From an uncultured Ezakiella sp. (GTDB lineage: Bacteria; Bacillota; Clostridia; Tissierellales; Peptoniphilaceae), in NCBI RefSeq assembly GCF_943913045.1, contig NZ_CALTVH010000004.1, positions 1 to 64,000 of the forward strand: a stretch of DNA of 64,000 nucleotides. Reading direction: 5' to 3'. The notes under the pieces were generated by a model. That model searched no databases. It was not told the origin of the DNA and worked only from the letters and a program-made list of their open reading frames with translations. Positions within the stretch are counted from its first letter, which is position 1. Each line of letters opens with the position of its first letter. The position numbers and the translations under genes are program-made. Below, one piece after another: positions 58,627-64,000 of the stretch.

Positions 58627-60188
58627 TATTTTCTCCTCAACATTTCAAAGTCTTCTCTGGTGAAGGACTTGGTCGCAATTAAAATTCCAAAGTAGATTAG
58701 CACTGCCACTATTATTGCAGCTAAAGTCGCAAGTTTTGGACCTATAAATCCACTGACAAGTGCCTGGCTGTAATAGGCGGCAAGGCCCATTATAATGGAT
58801 GCCACAAAGTAAATGATAATATTTTTATCCAGTCTAAAGGACATATATTTATTTACAGATGCAAGATTTAGGCTTGCTGTTATTGTGTAGCCAACAACAG
58901 AACCCAGAGCAGCCCCGTAAACATTTATACTTGGAATCCTGGTTAAATAAATGGTCAAAAGAATTTTAACGACCGCTCCAATTAATAGATTTAAAACAGG
59001 GACCCTTTCCTTGCCAAAAGCCTGCATAATTGAACTTGTAATTGTAATAAGCATAAGCGGGAGGGTGGACAAGGATAAGATTTTTAAAATTAAAGCCGTC
59101 CCCTCCTTGGCCATGGCGCTAGTTGTCGGGTAGATCAAAGAGATGATTGGATAGGATAATGAAAATAATCCTACCATGCATGGAAAGGCCAGTAAAAATG
59201 TAAGTTTAAATATCATTGATAGCTTGTTCTCGAGTTCCTTATGCTCTTTCTTTTCAACTAAACTTGTAATTACAGGTATAATTGAAACGCCAAGGGCAAC
59301 TGCAAAAACCTGGGGCATATTTATAAGGGTTTGAGCCATGCCCTTGAGCCAAGCAAAACGCAAGTTGGCTTCTTCTGGACTAAAGCCAATCGCTTGCAGA
59401 CCGTCCATGACCAAATAAATATCAATTGAATCCATAATTGGAACAATAGCCGCACCAATAGAAATTGGCAGGGCGATTATTATCATTTCTTTTAAAATAT
59501 CTTTGGACTCAGATGTCTCTTGGACGCCTATAGTAACTTCGCTATTTAAGTCTGCCCTGTATCTAAAGTGAACGGCAAACATATATAAAAGTCCAATTAT
59601 AGATCCAATACCAGCAGCCAAAGTCGCGCCGCCAGCTGCAAACTCCAAGCCCCTTGGCAGGAGCAATTTAGCAAGTACAAGGCCAGAGATTAATCTAAAG
59701 CCTTGGACCAAGACCTGGCTAATGGCAGTTGGCCCCATAATTTGCCTGCCCTGATAATAGCCTCTAATGCCAGCAAGCATTGGCGAAACGACCATGGCAG
59801 GGACAAGGGCGACCATAGAATAATAAGCACCAGGATTTTTATAAAAATTGGCTAATCTTTCAGCAAAGATAAAAATCATCAGGCCAAAAAATATTCCCAG
59901 GGCTCCCATGAGATACATGGACAATCGCAATATTTTTTTGCTATCCCTGTATTTTTCTTGGGCCACGCTTGCCGCAACCATTTTTGAAATAGCAACCGGC
60001 AGCCCTGCTGTTGAAATCGCCAGCATCATCTCATAAATTGGATAGGCTGTTTGATAGTAGCCAAGGCCTTCGTCGGTAATCATAGCTGTAATTGGAATCC
60101 TATAGATAGCTCCGATAATCTTTACAATAATTCCCGCTATGCCAAGCATGGCTGCATTTTTACCAATGGATTTTACTTTTTTCTCCAT
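58626..60188 (-). CDS. MOP-superfamily polysaccharide/lipid flippase (SpoVB/YabM type)
   Basis: The 520-residue protein has 14 predicted helices and the SpoVB-like N-terminus IVKIIGAIYRIPITAMITDEGLGYYQTAYPIY, with IRGYYQGRQIMGPTAISQ as a second hallmark. B. subtilis SpoVB and YabM belong to this family; the related Amj and MurJ flip lipid II. Position between ctc and the YabN-like gene agrees with YabM. The transported lipid is not known here. Confidence 0.88.
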   Translation of the reverse strand: MEKKVKSIGKNAAMLGIAGIIVKIIGAIYRIPITAMITDEGLGYYQTAYPIYEMMLAISTAGLPVAISKMVAASVAQEKYRDSKKILRLSMYLMGALGIFFGLMIFIFAERLANFYKNPGAYYSMVALVPAMVVSPMLAGIRGYYQGRQIMGPTAISQVLVQGFRLISGLVLAKLLLPRGLEFAAGGATLAAGIGSIIGLLYMFAVHFRYRADLNSEVTIGVQETSESKDILKEMIIIALPISIGAAIVPIMDSIDIYLVMDGLQAIGFSPEEANLRFAWLKGMAQTLINMPQVFAVALGVSIIPVITSLVEKKEHKELENKLSMIFKLTFLLAFPCMVGLFSLSYPIISLIYPTTSAMAKEGTALILKILSLSTLPLMLITITSSIMQAFGKERVPVLNLLIGAVVKILLTIYLTRIPSINVYGAALGSVVGYTITASLNLASVNKYMSFRLDKNIIIYFVASIIMGLAAYYSQALVSGFIGPKLATLAAIIVAVLIYFGILIATKSFTREDFEMLRRK

Positions 60189-60221
60189 AACTTCCTCTTT
60201 CTAGTAAAAAATATAAAAAAA

Positions 60222-60247
60222 TAGAGACTGAAATCCTTCAGTCTCTA
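60222..60247 (-). terminator. Terminator of the ctc gene
   Basis: TAGAGACTGAA and TTCAGTCTCTA form a perfect 11-bp stem with a 4-base loop, followed by seven T residues on the minus strand. Confidence 0.85.
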
Positions 60248-60258
60248 ACATTCAAAAA

Positions 60259-60903
60259 TTATTCTTCTTCAGCTTCAGAGTCTTCGCCGATTTCTGGTAC
60301 GTCAGCTGCGCTTACGTCTTCAGTTTCTTCCTCTTCTTCAGCTTCTTCAACTTCGTGAGTTAGAAGACATACTGTTTCGTCTAAATCTGTAAGTACAGTG
60401 ATTTTTTCATCTTTAACAATATCCAAGTCAGCAACTGTAATTTGGTCGCCAATTTCCATGTCAATTACATCAATAGTAATAACATCTGGTAGGTCTCCAG
60501 GTAAACATTCGATGTGAAGAGTATTTAATGTTTGAATAAATACAGATGGTTGAACCTTGATATCGTCTCTGTTTAAGCAGTCGATAGGAACTTCAACTCT
60601 AATTGCTTCGTCCATCTTAATACCTTGGAAGTTTACGTGTAAAACTTGGTTTTTGAATGGGTGTCTATCTATTTCTTTGATAATTGTTGGATATGCTTTT
60701 CCATCAATCATAACATCTACAATATTTGTAAAGCCGGCTTCTTTAAAGACAATGTCGAAATCTCTAGCTGAAACTGTGATTGGGTGAGTTTCTTCACCTT
60801 TTTCAAATATTGCAGCAGGGACATTCTTCTCGGCTCTGATCTTCTTAACTTTATTTTTGCCGAGGCCTTCCCTTTCTTGTGCATCTATTGTTATTTTTGC
60901 CAT
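60259..60903 (-). CDS. rplY: 50S ribosomal protein L25 / general stress protein Ctc
   Basis: The 214-residue protein has an N-terminal L25 domain (ITIDAQEREGLGKNKVKKIRAEKNVPA, then RHPFKNQVLHVNFQ) that binds 5S rRNA, and the TL5/Ctc-type C-terminal domain ending in a strongly acidic tail (EEAEEEEETEDV). The longer Ctc form is induced by stress in other Gram-positives. It has its own terminator and lies in the mfd-prsA-ctc-spoVB order. Confidence 0.95.
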   Translation of the reverse strand: MAKITIDAQEREGLGKNKVKKIRAEKNVPAAIFEKGEETHPITVSARDFDIVFKEAGFTNIVDVMIDGKAYPTIIKEIDRHPFKNQVLHVNFQGIKMDEAIRVEVPIDCLNRDDIKVQPSVFIQTLNTLHIECLPGDLPDVITIDVIDMEIGDQITVADLDIVKDEKITVLTDLDETVCLLTHEVEEAEEEEETEDVSAADVPEIGEDSEAEEE

Positions 60904-60980
60904 AATGTGCCTCCTTAATTAATCCTAACGCTTATTATACCACAATTTTTTCAAGTATGCAAATTTTTAAATAAAAATAT

Positions 60981-61886
60981 TTATTTTAGGTCCATATACA
61001 CTTTTACGTGATTGGAATCTCTTAATTCTTCCAAGTGTTTTTTAAAATTTTCTTCAAAAAACTTTTCTTTAACAACTTCAATCAGGCTATCATAATCCTT
61101 GTAGGCCCTGTCTACTCTTAAAACATAAAAGCCATCTGCGCTTTCAATTGGGTCTGCATATTCACCAATTGGCCCATTCTTTACATAGTCGACCAGCTCG
61201 ACTGGCAAGTCCACTGGATCAACCGCCTTGATCTCTCCACCATTTACAGCTGAAAAAGGATCTTTGCTATTTAAAATCGCCAGCTTCCTAAAAGGCTCAT
61301 GCGACCTCATAATCCTATAGGCATTATCACTTGTGTCAGTCAGTATCATAGATATATCGTATCTGTAGAGCTTTTCTTTATTCTCTTCATAATAGGCCTT
61401 CAAGTCCTCATCAGTGGGACTAAATTCTTTTTTGTAGTCGTCTTTTATTGCATCGACCATAATATTTTCTATTATACTAGCCTTAAAAAATTCTTCGTCA
61501 ATCTTATTCATCTCCAAGAATTTTTTGTAATTATCGTGGCCACCCAGGTCTTCGACCTTGGCCTCAAAGACTTTTTCAAAAGTTTGACTATCCACGTCTT
61601 CATGGTCTTTTAAATATTCCTTTTCTATTGTGGCCCTCATAATTAGCTGCTCCAATACGCCTTTTCTAAGAATCATATCTTGGCTTTCGGCCTGGTCTCT
61701 TGTCAGCTTTGAAAATTCCTCGTCGGCATTGGACTGGTAAATATTTTTGTAATTTTTAAATTCAAAATCATAGGCTTCTTGGCTAATTATCTTGCCATCT
61801 ATTTCTGCCACTGCTCCTTCAGGCTGTTTTTTGCAGCCGACAAATGAGAGGAGAATAGCAAGTATCAATATTACTCTCTTGTTCAT
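60981..61886 (-). CDS. Peptidylprolyl isomerase/foldase lipoprotein (SurA/PrsA type)
   Basis: The 301-residue lipoprotein has its lipobox at LLSFVGC (Cys18). The N-terminal chaperone-like helical region (EIDGKIISQEAYDFEFKNYKNIY) is followed by a degenerate parvulin domain from about 170 (DISMILTDTSDNAYRI, ending ADPIESADGFYVLRVDRAY). It would assist folding of exported proteins outside the membrane. Its ATG overlaps the mfd stop (ATGA) and GGAGG lies in the last mfd codons. Confidence 0.85.
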   Translation of the reverse strand: MNKRVILILAILLSFVGCKKQPEGAVAEIDGKIISQEAYDFEFKNYKNIYQSNADEEFSKLTRDQAESQDMILRKGVLEQLIMRATIEKEYLKDHEDVDSQTFEKVFEAKVEDLGGHDNYKKFLEMNKIDEEFFKASIIENIMVDAIKDDYKKEFSPTDEDLKAYYEENKEKLYRYDISMILTDTSDNAYRIMRSHEPFRKLAILNSKDPFSAVNGGEIKAVDPVDLPVELVDYVKNGPIGEYADPIESADGFYVLRVDRAYKDYDSLIEVVKEKFFEENFKKHLEELRDSNHVKVYMDLK

Positions 61887-64000
61887 TTTTCCTCCAATCC
61901 TTCAAAAGAAATTTTCATAAACTTTATCAAATCCCTCAAGGGGTTATCTACTCTTAATCTCAAAACTGGGACTACATTGTCAAAGACGGCGTCATACTTA
62001 TAGTTTTCCATAAAACTTTGCATATTTATCTTCTCAAGCATAGTCGGTTCGTACTCTATTCTTACCCACTCTCCCTTTTGACTAATACTTTTTATGAAAA
62101 CTTTTGATGCCCAGTTTTTAATTATACCAATATACATCAAATTTTCAAGTGACTTCGGTACTTCGTTATATCTGTCGACCAATTCATCTATCCAATCGTC
62201 CATGTCCTTTAGGCTAGACAGCACAGCTATGCGCTTGTAAATTTCCATCCTGATTAAGGCGTCGTCCAGATAATTTTCTGGCAGAGCGGATTCGACTTCC
62301 AAATCGACCTTGGTGTTGATCTCTTCGACAATTTCTTCGCCCTTGATTTCCTTGACCGCCAAATTTAAATACTTCATATATAATTCATAGCCTATTTCCA
62401 TCATATGGCCGCTCTGCTTGAGGCCCAAGACATTGCCGGCCCCCCTAAGTTCTAGATCCCGCATGGCAATCTTGTAGCCGCTACCGAAATCTGTAAATTC
62501 TTTCATGGCCATTAATCTCTTGATGGCTTTTTCATTTAAGACGGATTCGTCCTTGTAAGTGAAATAAGCATAGGCAAGTTTTTCGCTCCTACCAACGCGT
62601 CCACGCAACTGGTAAAGGGTAGATAGGCCAAGCCTATCAGCCTCGTAGACTATAAGTGTGTTGGCATTTTGTATGTCCATGCCCGTCTCTATAATGGTCG
62701 ATGTGATCAAGACATCGTATTCTTTTTCTTTAAATTTAATAAAAATATCTTCCAACTGCTGTTCAGGCATTTGTCCATTAGCAATTTGTATCCTGGCTTC
62801 AGGCACGAGCTCTTGCAAGTTTTCAAGCATACGAGATTGTGTTTTTACATCGTTATATAAAAAGTAAACTTGACCGCCCCGATTTAGCTCGCGCAAGATG
62901 GCCGAACGAATTATAGAATCGTTGTACTGGGCCACATAGGTCTGAACAGGCAAGCGGTTTTGCGGTGGTTCTTCAATTACAGACAAAGACCTGATGCCCG
63001 ACAAACTCATAGACAGGGTCCGCGGTATTGGTGTGGCTGACAAAGTCAATACGTCAACCCCCTGGCTCATTTCTTTTATTTTTTCCTTGTGCTTGACCCC
63101 GAACCTTTGCTCTTCGTCGATTACCAAAAGGCCTAGATCTTTAAAGTGAACGTCTTTAGATAGCAATCTATGAGTTCCAATTACAAAATCAATATTACCA
63201 GCCGCCAATTCTTCAAGAGTCAATTTAATTTGCTTGTTGGTCCTAAAGCGGCTTAAGTTTCCAATTCTAATCGGAAAAGATTTAAACCTTTCCATGGCCG
63301 TTTGCGTATGCTGTTCGGCAAGCAAGGTCGTAGGTGCCAGCATGGCCACTTGTTTGCCATCCATAATGGCTTTAAAGACAGCCCTAAAGGCAACTTCAGT
63401 TTTCCCGTAACCAACGTCACCTAAAAGCAACCTGTCCATTGGATGAGGCGACTCCATATCCTCTTTTATTTGACTGGCCGTTATCAGCTGGCCATCTGTC
63501 TCGTCGTATTTAAAGGCGTCTTCAAAGTCCCTTTGCCAAGGAGTGTCCTTGGAGAACTGGTAGCCGATTTCAATTGTACGTTTAGCATAAAGATCTATGA
63601 GCTCGCGGGCCATTTCGTCAATGGCCTTCTTGCTCTTTAGCTTAGTATTCTTCCACTGGGCAGAATAGAGACCGTAAATCTTTGGCTTGGCCCCTTCCTT
63701 GGACATATACTTGTCTATAAGATTTATATTTTCAACCGGTACATAGAGTTTATCCGACCCCTTGTAGAGAATTTCCAGATAATCTTTTTTGACTTCTTTG
63801 ATCTCAAGAGTGGCAACTCCGTTATAAACACCAATCCCGTGCTCTTCATGAATGACATAGTCGCCCTTGGAAATATCTTGGAGCCTGAGCTTGGACGATT
63901 TCTTTTTAGCTTTTTTTCGTCCTTTATTGGAAGCGCCAAAAATATTTAAATCGCCAAAGACAGCCAGCTTGATATCTTCATTTATAAAACCATTTTTTAA
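61883..64000 (-). CDS. mfd: Transcription-repair coupling factor (C-terminal 705 residues)
   Basis: The frame is open to the window edge, so the 5' part of this roughly 1150-residue gene is missing; the ATG at 63706 is internal. Visible are the RNA polymerase-interacting domain (GDYVIHEEHGIGVYNG, about 45-60 of this fragment), the translocase motor with Walker A GDVGYGKTEVAF, DEEQRFG and TSTIIETGMDIQNANT, TRG motif ELRGAGN, and a C-terminal UvrA-contact-masking domain. It removes stalled RNA polymerase and recruits UvrA. Confidence 0.95.
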   Translation of the reverse strand, partial: LKNGFINEDIKLAVFGDLNIFGASNKGRKKAKKKSSKLRLQDISKGDYVIHEEHGIGVYNGVATLEIKEVKKDYLEILYKGSDKLYVPVENINLIDKYMSKEGAKPKIYGLYSAQWKNTKLKSKKAIDEMARELIDLYAKRTIEIGYQFSKDTPWQRDFEDAFKYDETDGQLITASQIKEDMESPHPMDRLLLGDVGYGKTEVAFRAVFKAIMDGKQVAMLAPTTLLAEQHTQTAMERFKSFPIRIGNLSRFRTNKQIKLTLEELAAGNIDFVIGTHRLLSKDVHFKDLGLLVIDEEQRFGVKHKEKIKEMSQGVDVLTLSATPIPRTLSMSLSGIRSLSVIEEPPQNRLPVQTYVAQYNDSIIRSAILRELNRGGQVYFLYNDVKTQSRMLENLQELVPEARIQIANGQMPEQQLEDIFIKFKEKEYDVLITSTIIETGMDIQNANTLIVYEADRLGLSTLYQLRGRVGRSEKLAYAYFTYKDESVLNEKAIKRLMAMKEFTDFGSGYKIAMRDLELRGAGNVLGLKQSGHMMEIGYELYMKYLNLAVKEIKGEEIVEEINTKVDLEVESALPENYLDDALIRMEIYKRIAVLSSLKDMDDWIDELVDRYNEVPKSLENLMYIGIIKNWASKVFIKSISQKGEWVRIEYEPTMLEKINMQSFMENYKYDAVFDNVVPVLRLRVDNPLRDLIKFMKISFEGLEEK

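Noticed and set aside
63706..63708. ATG at 63706 as the start of a short mfd-like gene
   Set aside because: The same frame stays open to the window edge and encodes the RNA polymerase-interacting domain upstream, so this ATG is internal to mfd.

Overview
The window is AT-rich chromosomal DNA from a low-GC, anaerobic Gram-positive bacterium. Gene families (two double-cubane-cluster proteins with an activase, arginine deiminase, B12-dependent methionine synthase split from its activation domain, copper-amine-oxidase-like surface domains) and AGGAGG ribosome binding sites suit the Bacillota, most likely a Tissierellia/Peptoniphilaceae-type coccus. That placement is inference; no 16S gene is present. 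Nearly all genes lie on the minus strand.

Layout: 1-3243 is the str operon (rpsL, rpsG, fusA, start of tuf) with its promoter. 3711-6092 is a copper P-type ATPase and chaperone. 6093-6817 is a gene-free, repeat-bearing spacer. 6818-8848 is groES-groEL under a CIRCE operator. 9052-13847 holds small stress and regulatory units: TetR/flavodoxin, an SdpR/SdpI pair with a palindromic operator, a glutathione peroxidase with a UPF0340 protein, and a secreted monothiol thioredoxin-like protein. 13978-16248 is an FtsX-type permease, ATPase and DUF4418 set resembling part of a P19-type iron system. 16508-20551 holds arginine deiminase, a peptide-binding lipoprotein and peptidase T. 20638-22352 has two tRNA genes around an XRE regulator/ImmA protease pair, followed by phased short repeats.

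22353-25567 encodes envelope and lipoproteins of unknown role. 25717-31193 is the most unusual region: two divergent transcription units encode two double-cubane-cluster (DCCP/HgdB-like) proteins, one activase, an FAD oxidoreductase, a short cysteine-rich DCCP-like protein and a DUF3343 protein. 31539-36292 is a methionine/one-carbon operon. 36641-36717 is tRNA-Pro followed by a second set of phased repeats. 36754-50787 is housekeeping and envelope genes: TRIC channel, cardiolipin synthase, TypA, an RsbW-like kinase, and a long run ychF-pdaA-like-recD2-comFC-apbE-two small ORFs-murJ-C39 peptidase.

50941-53954 is an ABC exporter whose ATPase is intact but whose two permease genes are each broken, one by an in-frame TAG and one by a frameshift. 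54097-55116 is a tRNA cluster (Gly, His, Lys, Leu) with a decayed tRNA-Lys copy, a tRNA 3'-end fragment and 30-bp repeats derived from tRNA-Leu. 55190-57734 holds an EamA transporter, cobalamin adenosyltransferase, phosphoglycerate mutase and HU. 57799-64000 keeps the B. subtilis-like mfd-(prsA)-ctc-spoVB/yabM-yabN neighbourhood. No integrase, transposase or CRISPR array was found.
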